Assembly: GCA_037953625.1 (NCBI GenBank)
Contig: CM075655.1
Span: 26,306,001 to 26,370,000, forward strand
DNA length: 64,000 nt
Source: Crotalaria pallida
Lineage: Eukaryota; Streptophyta; Magnoliopsida; Fabales; Fabaceae
Direction: 5' to 3'
The position numbers and the translations under genes are program-made. The notes under the pieces are model-generated. The model searched no databases. It saw nothing but the letters and a program-made list of their open reading frames with translations, and was not told the DNA's origin. Positions 46,451-58,285 of this stretch are shown here, piece after piece (the stretch's first letter is position 1; every line of letters starts with the position of its first letter).

Positions 46451-47728
46451 ATGCGATTGAGAAGCGGTATTGTATTATCTTTGCAATTGCAAGAAGGGAG
46501 TTCTACAATGAATATGGTGGATGATGATACCAATGTTCAAGCAACAGGTGCAAACACAGAAGTCCAAAATAACTCTGTTGTTAATGACACTGCCCATTCT
46601 AATGGCGGAGATACAAATAATGCAAGTGCCGTGAATAACGGCGCCAATGCCACTACTGGAGGCAGTGATGCTACCGTAATGGCACAAGAATTATTTCCCA
46701 TGAAGAATGCGATTGACGCCAATTTGCATGGCGTTATGACTCAAACAACACTGGGAGAAAATAGGACTTTGTCAATGTATTCGACGGATCACCTTCGACA
46801 ACAAATTGACGAAAGCAGAGTCCTGATGATAGATTATTTGACGGCCCAAATGGGAGCCGTCATAACACCGGCTATGATGGCTACGAACGAACTATGTGGT
46901 AAAATTACCAAATATATGGAAAGATTAAACCAAGTACTGGGTGTCAACAACAATGACCCCAATGATATCATGGTTCAACAAGTTCGACAAGGCTATCAAG
47001 GTTGTAGTTACAACACACCTATTTACAATGGCCTTGAAAGTGTTAATTTAAGACGACGTTGGCCATTAGGAACGCAAATTGATCAAAATCCAATGGGTGT
47101 CAACATGCCTTCGACAAGAGTGGTACCACAAAGCCAAGTTACAAATTTGGAAGCCACTCCGAATTTGACACAAAGTGAAGATGATGTCAATAGGGCCGTC
47201 GAACAGGCCTTGAGTAGATTTGGTTTCAATGTCAGATACACAAATCAACCAAACTTTGTGTCACTATTTCCTGACTGGGTACAACATGTAGAAGTGCCAA
47301 AGGAAGTGAAGGTGCATAAATTCTCTAAGTTTTCTGGAGAGGCCGAAGAATCCACATTGGAGCATGTGTCCAGATATATTATTGAGTTGGGTGATATGGC
47401 TGTCAATGAGGCCATAAAGATGAAATTATTCCCAAATTCATTGACCAAAAGTGCTTTCTCATGGTTTTTAACATTAAAGCCAAACTCTATGCATTCTTGG
47501 GAACAACTTGAAGAGGCCTTTCATGACCAGTTTTTCAGAGGGGAATTAAAAGTGTCTCTCATTGATATGCTAAGTGTGAAGCGCTATGACGAGGAGTCAA
47601 TTGATGACTATCTTATGAGGTTTAAGCAAATGAGAAGCATATGTTTTATCCCTATCCCTGAAATAGAGGTGGTCAAGATGGCAATTGTTGGGTTAGATTA
47701 TTCTATTAAGAAAAATTTAGTCTCTTAA
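46451..47728 (+). CDS. Retrotransposon Gag-like protein, stopped early
   Basis: 425 codons. The N-terminal 250 residues are Asn/Thr-rich and probably disordered. The C-terminal part holds a retrotransposon gag domain, with WFLTLKPNSMHSWEQLEEAF near 337-357 and an RFKQMRS segment near 396. The frame ends at TAA 47726, but the same frame continues open for about 50 codons to 47883 with gag-like sequence (AQLAEKVRQIEQLHEEFKF), so the stop is likely a recent nonsense mutation. No CCHC knuckle, protease, reverse transcriptase or integrase is present. The protein would assemble particles in the cytoplasm if functional; the element could only move with enzymes from elsewhere. Confidence 0.85.
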   Translation: MRLRSGIVLSLQLQEGSSTMNMVDDDTNVQATGANTEVQNNSVVNDTAHSNGGDTNNASAVNNGANATTGGSDATVMAQELFPMKNAIDANLHGVMTQTTLGENRTLSMYSTDHLRQQIDESRVLMIDYLTAQMGAVITPAMMATNELCGKITKYMERLNQVLGVNNNDPNDIMVQQVRQGYQGCSYNTPIYNGLESVNLRRRWPLGTQIDQNPMGVNMPSTRVVPQSQVTNLEATPNLTQSEDDVNRAVEQALSRFGFNVRYTNQPNFVSLFPDWVQHVEVPKEVKVHKFSKFSGEAEESTLEHVSRYIIELGDMAVNEAIKMKLFPNSLTKSAFSWFLTLKPNSMHSWEQLEEAFHDQFFRGELKVSLIDMLSVKRYDEESIDDYLMRFKQMRSICFIPIPEIEVVKMAIVGLDYSIKKNLVS

Positions 47729-48430
47729 CATCTTGTCAACTTAGCCCAACTTGCTGAGAAGGTTCGACAAATAGAGCAATTGCATGAAGAATTTAAGTTC
47801 TATAATCCAAACATAAGTCCAATCAAGTTAGAGGAAGATCAATCCGACAAAGAACACATGGAAGCTTGCTTGGTGGATTATTAAGGAGTCAAGTTGGGAG
47901 ACGTGACCGTTAAAAAACGGCCTTCCCCCAAGAACAATTAAAAATGAATTAGCCTATTGTCGGCTTGTGAGGTCGACAAGGCGGAACACATATCATACCC
48001 AAGTGTGTTCCAAAATTGCTTATTGGGTGAAAATCCCTTGAGATTTGAGGAAAGGCATCAAGAGAAGAATTTAAGTTTTCAAGGGAAGATCCAAGAAGTG
48101 AAGTGGAAATTACCATACGTTTTAATGCAAATTTCTCAAGAACAAAGTGGTGATATTGCCATTGACGCATTGGCAAGAATTTTGACAAGGTAAATTTTGA
48201 AAAGATAGGAAACATGAAAGTGATGTCAAAGCAGGTATACTCGTGTTGGTTTAGACTGATATGAAAGTGACCTCAAGTACATGTACTCATTATATCTTGA
48301 TCTTGTTGAATTTATTTTTGTCAAATTATTGGTTCTGACAAAGGCCAGAGCATACACTAATCATGGATGAATTTATTAGTATTTATCTTTTTCCTTTGAC
48401 CAGTCAAAATACAAATACTAGGGGGGCCTC
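47729..48430 (+). mobile_element. Remainder of the gag-only element's internal region
   Basis: Holds the end of the gag frame (to 47883), a 78-codon open stretch at 47957-48193 of unknown identity, then AT-rich DNA, and a G-rich tract (CTAGGGGGGCCTC, 48418-48430) next to the 3' LTR that would serve as polypurine tract. There is no pol gene: the whole internal region is only 2.0 kb. Confidence 0.75.
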
Positions 48431-49554
48431 TGTTAATACTGGAATAATTTCGACTTATGTCAAAATTAGATAATTGCAAGATGGCCTTAGTATTGTTACT
48501 CTTGGACAAAAGAACAAAATTTTGGCCATGTCAAGTGTGTCGACAATCTTAAGCATATGCGTATGGGCTCTATGGTGCAAAGTTCTTTGACTAAGTTAGG
48601 CTTCAAATGGAGACCAGAGCACTTCTTCGACAAAAAGCATGCATGGTAGTTCGAAAAAATAGAATTGGCTATATCAGAAGCTCTCGACACATGATAAATG
48701 CAACTAGTGTTATGTTTAGACAAATTAAGTGGGGCACTAAGGAAGTTATGATAATATGCATTGAGAAAGGCCATTTGGTTGCTTGCAGCAGTTCGACATA
48801 ATATTAGGCATGCATGCACAAGAGTACTTCGACATACCTAGAGTACTTCGACAAGCATTATACAAGTCTTCAACACATACACTAAGACATTGGCAAGTTG
48901 AACACATGCATAATACATTCAGTAGGTGGTTATAAATGATGGTCAAATTTTCAACCAAATTATCAAGTGCGTGGCAAGATAACTTTGACCAAGCCAAGGG
49001 CATGAGACTTCAACTAATGGAGAGTTCAATCACAAGTTCGTGGGCTTGACAGTTGCAAATTGGAATTTGCCGCACAAAGCTGGCAGTTACTGTAGCATGA
49101 AGTTACTTGGTGGTTACTACTAGTTTATTTTTAAATAAAATATGTATTGGTAGGGTAGTTACTAGTAGTTTTATTTTTAATAATACATGTGCTAATGGGT
49201 AGTTTTAGGTAGTTATCTTTATTTGCCTATAAATATTAGGATTTATGATGTAATTTGGGTTAGCATTTGGTTACTCCTACACATCTCACCGAAGCAGATT
49301 GATAGAGAACACCTTATGTTCTTCCACTTTTAATTCAATGCAATTTCCCTTTTCCTTTAAATTTCAGCCTTTAATTTCTTGTCACATTTACTTTCTTGCA
49401 ATTTAATTTCCAAGTCCTTTACTTTTCTTCGCATTGTCCCTTTACCAATTTCCACCGCTTGAAAAAGAACAAGATTACCACATAACCTGTCGTTACCCAC
49501 ACCCCATCCATTACCGCCAGTTCGGCAGGCGTTGGACGAAAAATCCCTTAAACA
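48431..49554 (+). mobile_element. 3' LTR of the gag-only element
   Basis: 1,124 bp, colinear with 45263-46395 apart from a 9-base deletion after 48900 (the GGGCTTCGA present at 45736). It ends CCCTTAAACA and is followed by ACAAC. Confidence 0.93.
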
Positions 49555-50627
49555 ACAACATGTGTATTGTGTATACCATATGCGCACAATGAAAATTAAA
49601 GAAAAAACAAAAAATATACATAAAACATGTTAAATGGTATTTCTAATGGTAAAGAAAACAATGATGTGCATCAAGGGAAAACAAGACAGTTTTGAACCGC
49701 CCTTAAGAGTAGTTACCAACGTGCCCCCTATTCTTAGGGAGGTCGTTTATGGTCTAGGATCTTTTGAATGAATGAGGTGGCTCACCGCTTTAAATCCGGA
49801 GGTTATGACTCTTAGTGTTGGGCGGTGAGCTTCAAGTAGTTGTTGAACCTTCATGATGGGTTTGGATGCAATTGCCACTGAGTTGAACAGCAAGAGTTTG
49901 ACTCTCTCACTACTGATTGTCCCTCTCTTGGGTGTTTTGATGATTCTCTTAAGGAGTATTAAATTACGTATACTAATGAATATGATTGTAATTCAATTGA
50001 GATTTTAGATGCCTCAGCCCCTTGCATGAGGTTGGTATTTATAGAGTTAAGATGTCTCCTTGGTCTAATGAAATCTGTGGATAAATCTTCTAACTCTGAG
50101 AATAATCTTCATGTTATCTCTAAGGAGATAATCATTGATCTTCTATAATTGTTGATAACGAATCCATAGGTAACATTCCATCCATCTTCGATAATTGTAT
50201 TGTTTATCATATGGAGATTTACTTCAGGAATAAGTCTTGCGACTTATTTGCATGTCAGATTTGTTTTCGAGCTTCTTCGGGTTGATCAAGGCTCAAAGCC
50301 TTTCGTTGTAAGTCTCAAGTCATTAGGTCCCTACTATAGGTCGAAATAGATCTTCTAAAGGTCATCGTGCAAGGTATGTGTCCTTAGCTCGCTACAGGTC
50401 CGGAACATAAGCCCCTAAGTCATTTCTCTAAGGAAACTTCGATCTACGAGCTAACTAAGCACTTTGGATAGCCCCTAGCACAATGTTCAAAACATCTCTC
50501 TTCCAAGCTTGTCATTTGGGTCGGACTCATCATAAATTTCCGTCTCTTGGGTTCATGTGCATATTTCAAATTTGTACCCATTTTGCTCCACTTATCACAC
50601 GTGTTATCTTGGGATTTGTGCACATTA
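49555..50627. other. No gene recognised
   Basis: Mixed-composition DNA with no long frame, no paired terminal repeats and no RNA gene. It may be part of an older element, but no family could be recognised. Confidence 0.4.
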
Positions 50628-51287
50628 TGTAAGACCCACAATAATTTAATTAGTTTTGGAAAAATATTGTTATATAAGTGCATAGTAACTTAGAAAAAAA
50701 ATCTAAGTTACATAAATTGGTCTTCATAAAATAATATTTTAATATTCATTAATTTTATTTTATTTATTGGATGATTTAATTTTTGGCTCATTTGAGAAAG
50801 TGTAGTGAATTTTCATAAATTCATAACTTTTTCATGATAAGTCCAAATTTTATGAATTTGGTATCAAAATGCTCACAATAAAATGTAGAATATGATTTTT
50901 TATAAATTAACCTTTAATTTGATGTTGCACGAAATTTTTTATTTTTTTGAGAATTAGTTTATGTTAATGTGTTTCTAAAACTTTAGAAATTCTATTTTGG
51001 ACGTACATGATTTATTTATTTTTAAGCTTGTCTTTCAGTAATAAAAACAATTTATTTTTCCTATTTGTGAGCTGTATGTGCCGTCCAACATTAAGCAAAG
51101 GAGGAAGTATTCAGATTTTCTTTCTTTTGAATGCAAGTTTGAAATTTGAATTTGGCATGGAAATTGAGTTTGGCATTAAAGTAGATGTGTATGATCCTAT
51201 ATTTTGAAAAAAAAAGAATTAAATATTTTAAAGAATATTATTATTATATTGAATAAAATAATGAATTTTCTAAAATTTGGTCAAAAG

Positions 51288-51385
51288 ACTCGAGTATTTG
51301 TGGGAAGACTCGAGTGTTCTAACTAGTACTTAGGAAATTTGAATCTCTGGTTGAAATACTCGAGTGTTTTGAGAAACACTCGAGT
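51288..51385. promoter_or_regulatory. ACTCGAGT dyad pairs in U3
   Basis: ACTCGAGT begins at 51288/51308 and 51358/51378, each pair 20 bp apart, 130-220 bases upstream of the TATA box at 51506. Confidence 0.72.
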
Positions 51386-51505
51386 AGATCTAGCAGCTCT
51401 GCAATAAAATAAAAGTCGGTTCAACTCAATTGAAGCCAACAGCTCGTTCCCATTTGGTTACAAGCGCAGAGCTCAACCTTACTTCGCAGTAAGGTAATCT
51501 AACAC

Positions 51506-51513
51506 TATAAATA
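51506..51513 (+). promoter_or_regulatory. TATA box of the TGTAAGACCC LTR
   Basis: TATAAATA followed by GGCATGTGGGG. Same spacing from the dyads as in the AACCGGTT LTRs. Confidence 0.68.
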
Positions 51514-52434
51514 GGCATGTGGGGAAGCTAGAAACTCATTGGAATTCCTCAAAACCCGAATTTCTACTCAAATTCCTCTGTTTTCTGGTGCAATCTTTGA
51601 TCCTTCTGTTCTCCTTCAATTCTCACCCAATTTCCGTGAAACTAAAACACAAAACGAAGTTCTGTTTCCAATCTTGAAATAGAACTCAGTTCCATTGAAA
51701 AACACTCCCTATAGATCAAGTTCCAAGCTCTCAAAGTTGAGTATTCAAAGCTGTGAAAACATAGTACAATTCAGTTTCAAGCACCCTTCTTTCTCAAATT
51801 GGTTTGGTAAATTCAGGAACCCTCTTGATTCCAAATTTGTTTCTGATTAAAGTTAGCACTTCCTAATTGCTTAAGCTAACTTGTTTCATTATTTTTCATG
51901 TCTTATTCATGCTTAAATTTGTGGTCAAAGTTGGCTAGTGTAACTGTCTTGCACCGGTGCAGAATCAAGGAATTCGATTCGGACTCTTTCCCTTTCATTC
52001 CGTACTTTCTTTAGCATCACTGAGGTATAGGAGGAGTTATCTAAATTCTAGAATGAGTTAAAACAAGCTAGAAATGTAGGAACCATTAAAGGTTCAATTG
52101 GGATCCAACTTGAATTGGGAAACTGACTTTGAGGACAGAAACCCATGGTTTTAATATTCAAACAAGTTTAAATGGACTTAATAATGCTCAATGGATCGTT
52201 GCACGAATTTAAAATTAAGTGGAAATGAATTTGATTTGTTAAAATGGACAATTTCAATGTTTTGTTACAACTCTGTGATTTGATTTTGTTTTATGTTGTT
52301 TTGGTAATGTTTGATACTTGCAATATGTTTAACTTATGTGCTTAAATTCTGTTTTGCATGGAAATGGAATAAACAAGCAAGAATCACAAATTGGTGCTAA
52401 AAATGCAGAAAACTGGTGCAGATGCAGCAAAAAG

Positions 52435-52554
52435 ACTCGAGTGTTTTTAAAAAGACTCGAATATTTTGGAAAAGGGAAGAACGACTCGAGTATTTCAATA
52501 AAGGCTCGAGTATTTTTGGGTGAACTACTCGAGTGGTTCATGAACTACTCGAAT
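52435..52554. repeat. Three downstream ACTCGAGT dyad pairs
   Basis: Palindromes or near-palindromes begin at 52435/52455, 52484/52504 (second decayed to GGCTCGAGT) and 52527/52547, all exactly 20 bp apart. They lie after the donor-like site, as do the extra AACCGGTT pairs in the LTRs at 16580 and 20188. Confidence 0.72.
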
Positions 52555-52689
52555 ATATTGAAGAAAGTTTAAGAAAACACTTATTTTCTTTACTTATCAT
52601 AAATTAATACCTTTCATATAGATTATTGTTTAATTCTAAAGTCCACTATGAGGATTTCACCCAGTGACATAACTTAACTTCGTTTGGTT

Positions 52690-52860
52690 GATAATTATCC
52701 TGGAGGAGTCCTACTGGAATTTCTATTCATAATTTTCCACAGGAGTCCCAACGGAAGTTTTAAATCCATTTGGTTGACGATTTACCCTATGGGAGTCCCG
52801 ATGCAAATTATATCCTTCTGGTAGATAAATAACCCATTAGTGGTGTCCCGATGGGATAAT
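52690..52860 (+). repeat. Degenerate GGAGTCCC repeats with partly paired flanks
   Basis: Four copies about 50-65 bases apart of a core like GGAGTCCCRAY. Flanks pair in some copies (TTCC/GGAA around 52735, CCCAT/ATGGG around 52832) and poorly in others. This may be a decayed version of the stem-loop arrays in the other LTR families. Confidence 0.45.
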
Positions 52861-53226
52861 AATAACTCAAGTGAATCAATAACGTCCTAATACTAATTCT
52901 AAAACCATCACAAAGTGGCTATGCCGTTGATGGCCTTTTTCTAAAAGTATTAAAGAAAGGTTAAGGAAATGGAAAAGATCTGAGTATTATAGTATCCGAC
53001 GAAGTAATGCTGATGAGAATAATGAAAGAAATAAAACATGGAATTCTATGTGGCATAATCATGCATGGTGAAGGAAATTGCTCCGATTTCGATTTGGGAC
53101 TCTAGCATAGGATAGAACAAAGGAAAGCCATGGCACAAGATGCTATGAAGGCTAGCTCCCATACAATCGGAATAACTATGATATGAATATCGCTCCGGTT
53201 CAATGGATAAGGTAGATATCTGGCCC

Positions 53227-56200
53227 TGTAACACCCCGATTTATCACTTGGCAAATTATATTTCATTTATTAAAATATAGTGAAAATTTGGGCTGATTTT
53301 TTTTGTTTAGAAACATGATAACATGGACATGAGAGTCTTTAAGTTCTAAAACGTTTCATTAAACATTTACGTGAATAAAATCAACTTCTCATATCTCATA
53401 TTATTCCTCAAGTTCCAAATTGAGATGTTACTTGACATCGCACTTTGAAACTTTCCTTCACAAATATCTTTCGAAGAAACATGTTCATTTTCTCATTAAC
53501 TGAAAACCTTAGTTTTGAATAGGCATTCTTATTGAAATATAAACAAGGGGTATAGCATGGTATGGCAACAAAGCCGAAGTAACTGCAGTGGATACAATGC
53601 CTCAGAAGAAAATACCTAACAACTAATCCTGTCTACTAGTCTTCATCACTGGAGTCCACTGTAGGAGCCTCATCAGGGTCGAACTCCCACTCATCAGCAT
53701 CTGAGTAATATGGCCCTTCCTCTAGATCTTCCTCCTCCTCGGAGTCTGACTGATGCAAGGCCTCGAATGCCTCATATGGTAAATCTTCAAATGTCCCCTC
53801 GAACTTCTCTAGCTCCTCCCATCATCTGTCATCACGAATGTCGAAGATGAACTTGATTGGATCCATCGGCTATAAGGTGGCACCATATAAACAACATACA
53901 AGACATAAACTCGAGAGAGTAAGCATTCCGAACGACGGGTCGTCGACGGTGTGGGTTTACAATAGACAAGATATTAAGACAACACAAACATAACAAAATA
54001 ACATAAATGCAGCACAACATTCATGATCATGATCATCATCAATTATTAATTCACCAGTATAAGCTTACTTCCTCATAACAATATCATTAATCTCTTTTTC
54101 TCAAGATCGTTCATCTTTGATTCCAGAAGTTACTCAATACCATTATCATTCTTTAATTAAGCATCATGATTTCGTATCCTTCAATGATGCGGGGATTTGG
54201 TCATCATTGAGGAAGTTGGTTAGCACACACGACTCCATCTCCTCATATCCATCCATAGCCTAAGTCGAAAGCAAACAAGAGTGCAAGACCTTCCCCACGC
54301 AGGCTGGCTGTCAAAACACATTATAATCATCAATTTCATCATGTAATTCATAATCAACATCATTGGGACCCAACAGCAACACGGACAGCCATCTCATTCC
54401 AGTCCCTCTCCACTGTTCACGAATAGCCATAGGGGTGACAACACTATTCCAGTTGGTCGTGCAGGACTTACCACGGTTATTCGGGACCGGCTCACCCATA
54501 CCACATATGGAATTCGTCCTGCCTAGAATAGTACTCAAGGCATCATGACATCTTACCGCCCTAGCCTACCCTAATGCAATCATCTCCTGAGTATCCGCAG
54601 ATAACCCATGGTATTTTCCTCTCCACTACTTCACACTCGTACTCACCACGTTAGTCAATGTCTTTTAAAATATTATTAGGTTCTTATTAGCTCAATTAAT
54701 TTCTTTAACCTTACGGTCAACTCATCCTTGGTGCATCACTTCGACAAGTCTCGACCGCTAACAACTTCTTTTCTTTTCCCCAACAATAGCATTGTACAAG
54801 GCTTCGAGTTCCAGCAACCGTTCGACACCTCGACCATAAATAGCTCAAGTGGTTGACTTAAAGTCTGAGCCTCACAGGTGTTCCTCAAGAAGTTACTTGG
54901 TACAAGAATCGTTCCATCATCAGATTCTCATATCACAAGCATTCCAAATTTAACTTTCTCAATCTCAAGGGCATAATTCATGTCTTGTGGCACATTGACT
55001 TTGGTGCATCATCCAAAAACATGTCCTCATATTATCAGCGTTTCGACTTGAACTTTCTCAATATGAGGAACTTAACTTGTCCCTTATATCACATTACTCT
55101 TTTTATCATCATCTTTGCCATCACAACTTGGCTCATTTTTCATAATACAATCTCTTTGAATCATCACTCATCTCATTCTCATAACAACAATGTTTCGATC
55201 TTTCTTTCTCAACTTTGGGATTCAACTGAACGAATTACTCTTTTAATCAACATCTTTTTCCTCATAACACTTAGAAACTTTCCATACAATCTATCTTATC
55301 AATCTTATAACTTTTCCATAGTCTTTCTTATCAATCTTATCTTAAGCAACATAATTCTTTCCTTTATAACTGGTCTTGATTCTTGTCATAATTTCATAAG
55401 TTTCATTGTCTTATTAGTTACAAACCAGAATCAAGACGTAGCAGATGTCTCTCAGCATACTACTCTTACTCAACAACAGATAGCATATTCATCATGCATA
55501 AATATAGTAAAAGCATGTTATCATCAAAACATTATCATACATCATAACATAATATGTGGTCTTTGTCTCCTTCGTATAAGTGGCCACACAATCACAAACA
55601 ATTGCCACTACACTACTGAATCAAAACCTTGAAGTTCCGACCTTTGAGATGATCGAGAACGTCCTAATAAATCACCTAAATACCATTGTGTCTTAAGGAA
55701 GCTTCTCTCTCACCTCCAGTTCCAGCAGATAAATGCACACGATCTCCGCAATTCCTCGCTACTGTCAGCTGCTCCAATCCCCTGTCTTTAAAATTCCTCA
55801 TATTAAACAAAATACATTTATATTACAAACTTATGTAAAGAAAGTTTCCTCTTATACTCAAAACACATTTTCTTTTCCAAAACTAATTTCATTTCTCGTC
55901 GGGTAACTTAAAACATTATTGTTTCCTCAAAAAAACTCCAACTTTTTCAAGTACTTTAAGTACTTAAAAACCATTTGAAAATAACTAATAAAGTAACTTA
56001 AACCAATTGATTTGGTTGCTGGTCCAGTCTTGGACAGCAACATTTTCATGTCCGGAAACACCGAAAAATCACAATTTTTCAATCTAGCTTTTATTATATC
56101 CAAGAGTACTTAAAACTTGAACTTTAAAGCAAATGAAAACACTTTTAGAACAAAAATGCTTTAACTTAAAATTATGGACAGCATTGAATAAAAACCAAAA

Positions 56201-57199
56201 ATCACTTTTCATATTTTAATTCTCTAAGGAAATTATCTATAAGTCCTACAATATAAATCTTTAAAGCAGAACACTTAACTAACATTTTTCAAACCATAAT
56301 ACCATAAAATTAAGAGTTGGACAGCATATCATACTTCCATTGACATTGCCTAATCAACTAAATTAAGTCCTTAAACAACCTTGTTATCAACTAAAACAAT
56401 TTCTCACACATGCACACTTAACTTACCATGATTTTGACTAAGTTATCATATCAAACACTTTAGGACAGCATTATATACACATTTTACAACATCAATTAAA
56501 CACACTTAAACACTTCTAAAAAATCATTTCTCATCATTTAAAAATTCACATATTACATTACAAAAATCAATCATCCATACTAAACAACAACACTTCAGAT
56601 CAATTATCACAACCACACTTTCATAATCATAATCGAACTTGTCACAAGCATTACAAAATTTTTTCAAACATAACCACTTCATGAAGAATGATAATTTTCA
56701 TTTTATAAAATTACTTACCTATTCTTACTAGCTAAAACCGAATTACACACATGAAAACAAAACAAGCTAATTTTCTATTTTCCTTCTTCAAAATAAATTG
56801 AAATCACTTAAATTTTCAATCTTGATTTAAATTTATAATCATGAACAAACATAGTCAATCAACTCAATTAGATAACAACACATAAGATTTAAAACTTCTA
56901 ACTTATCATAAATAAGTTAGCCATAATTCTTTCGAAACAATTCATTTCATTCTTGTAAAATATGCATAACTCATTCTCTTGAAATCTACTACTTAAAACG
57001 GTACTCTTAATCATAACCAATTCTTTAAAAACAACTTAGTCAATACAATCATAATGTGGACAACACCTTAACAAGTCTAATATTTTTCAATTAATCAAAA
57101 ACTAAGTCACCCAAAATCATTTATTTTCTAAAGGCTAATCACTCACATCAAATAACTAACTCATAACAATAAAAGAATACAGCTAAGACACACACTTCA
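53227..57199 (-). mobile_element. LTR-derived segment, probably minus strand
   Basis: Begins TGTAACACCCCGATTTATC on the plus strand, which can be an LTR start (plus) or the GGGGTGTTACA end of a minus-strand LTR. The minus reading is preferred: it carries a minus-strand acidic frame (53636-53866) behind an acceptor-like site, and an AG|GTAAGT donor-like site at about 56720. The other end was not found. A plus-strand frame of 215 codons at 54985-55632 is AT-rich and not credible as a gene. No further gene is seen from 53870 to 57199. Confidence 0.5.
53636..53866 (-). pseudogene. LTR-borne small acidic protein frame, one stop
   Basis: On the minus strand, an acceptor-like CACCTTATAG is followed three bases later by ATG (53866). 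It is then 76 codons to TAG, with a single in-frame TGA at codon 15 where the flanking residues read RDDR and WEELE. The protein is strongly acidic: an SDSEEEEDLEEGPYYSD stretch and a C-terminal DEAPTVDSSDED. No known domain is recognised. Its place, just behind the acceptor in an LTR, parallels the short acidic frames at 4615, 11084, 13616 and 57687. An uninterrupted frame apart from one base change suggests it was once under selection, but a function is unknown. Confidence 0.55.
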
Positions 57200-57686
57200 T
57201 GTAACACCTAAGTTTATTTACCCTTATATACCCTTAATTAAAAATAGCAACTTGAAAATTCCTTTTTCGACTCAAGAATTGATTAGGAAAAACTCTTAAT
57301 TACTTTTCTTTCATATGAAAATCTCCCGTCAAACGGAAGGAGTTTCGTTTGTTTATTGGACTTTTCCAAAAATTCCTGTTTTCCTGCAACTTGATAAACA
57401 ATAATATTTTCACATAACAAAGCCTGCAGGGCTATTCACATATATATATACCAGCTAGTGCATCTTCGTGCACACATCAGAAACAGGTTTAAGACATCAT
57501 GATATCAGCATCAGAGTTAGCGGAATATAAACAATTTTTAGGAAATAAGTTTTTCCCCAAAATAGACCCCTTTCCCAAAAGGAGTCGTCCTGGGCCCCCA
57601 AAAAGCTATTTACATTTATATACAACAAAAATGATTCACATCATCGGGCCCAGGACATTCCCATGTCCTACATCACTAAAGGTAAC

Positions 57687-57751
57687 CTACTCTCCCTGAG
57701 AGGGAGAGTACTCCTGCTCGGCCTGCTCAGGTGCAAACTCTTCCTCAGTAC
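57687..57751 (-). other. Short acidic frame after an acceptor-like site (gypsy LTR)
   Basis: Minus strand from 57751: CACCACAG|GTACTG, then GTEEEFAPEQAEQEYSPSQGE and TAG at 57689-57687. The first 14 residues align without gaps to the frames at 4615, 11084 and 13616, although the nucleotide sequence has diverged clearly. Confidence 0.5.
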
Positions 57752-58001
57752 CTGTGGTGATAGTAAGGAGTGAGTATTGCACAAAAATGGGGAGGCAGTT
57801 TCCAAATAAGACATAATGCAATACCAAGCCAACCACAATTAACAATTTAATCGTACATAATAAAAACCAACACAACACAATATGTTCATTAGTTTCGTAA
57901 TTCAAATTGCCTCCACTTTGTTCTTAATTCAACATTTTAATCAAGTCTTTTATTCTATTCTCTTCCATATTAATCACATTATTTTCTTTCATTTTGTCCC
58001 T

Positions 58002-58285
58002 GGCTGAGCCTGGGTATAATTCATTCTGTCCCTGGTCACGACCTACTGCGTTCACATCTTTACGCGATCACGACTTACATCGCCCGGGTATATTTCATTC
58101 TGTCCCTGGTCACGACCTACTGCGTTCGCATCTTTACGCGATCACGACTTACAGCGCCCGGGTATATTTCATTATGTCCCCGGTCACGACCTACTGCGTT
58201 CGCATCTTTACGCGATCACGACTTACAGCGCCCGGGTATATTTCATTCCACATTTTCCCCCTGGCTGCGCCTGGGTATAATTCAT
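58002..58285. repeat. 74-bp tandem repeat in the gypsy LTR
   Basis: Three nearly identical units step at 58022, 58096 and 58170 (74 bp each). They are bounded by degenerate half units with CCTGGCTGAGCCTGGG (58001) and CCTGGCTGCGCCTGGG (about 58260). Each unit contains TGCGTTCGCA (TGCGTTCACA in the first) and a CGCCCGGG box. It sits in the same intron-like interval as the stem-loop arrays of other LTRs, but constant-loop, changing-stem behaviour is not evident here. Confidence 0.8.

Larger units (their letters stand above)
50628..53226 (+). mobile_element. LTR-like segment, TGTAAGACCC family, plus strand
   Basis: Starts TGTAAGACCCACAATAATTT and shows the same order of parts as the other long LTRs: ACTCGAGT dyad pairs (51288-51385), TATA box (51506), a donor-like GAG|GTATAGGAGG at 52022 whose downstream CTAGAATGAG matches 21139, three more dyad pairs (52435-52554), and GGAGTCCC stem-loops (52690-52860). 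No matching end is found before the next LTR terminus at 53227, so the right boundary is uncertain. Confidence 0.6.

Noticed and set aside
54985..55632. Plus-strand open frame of 215 codons
   Set aside because: AT-rich, Ile/Phe/Asn/His-heavy composition with no domain or conserved neighbour; it lies in an LTR remnant on the opposite strand.
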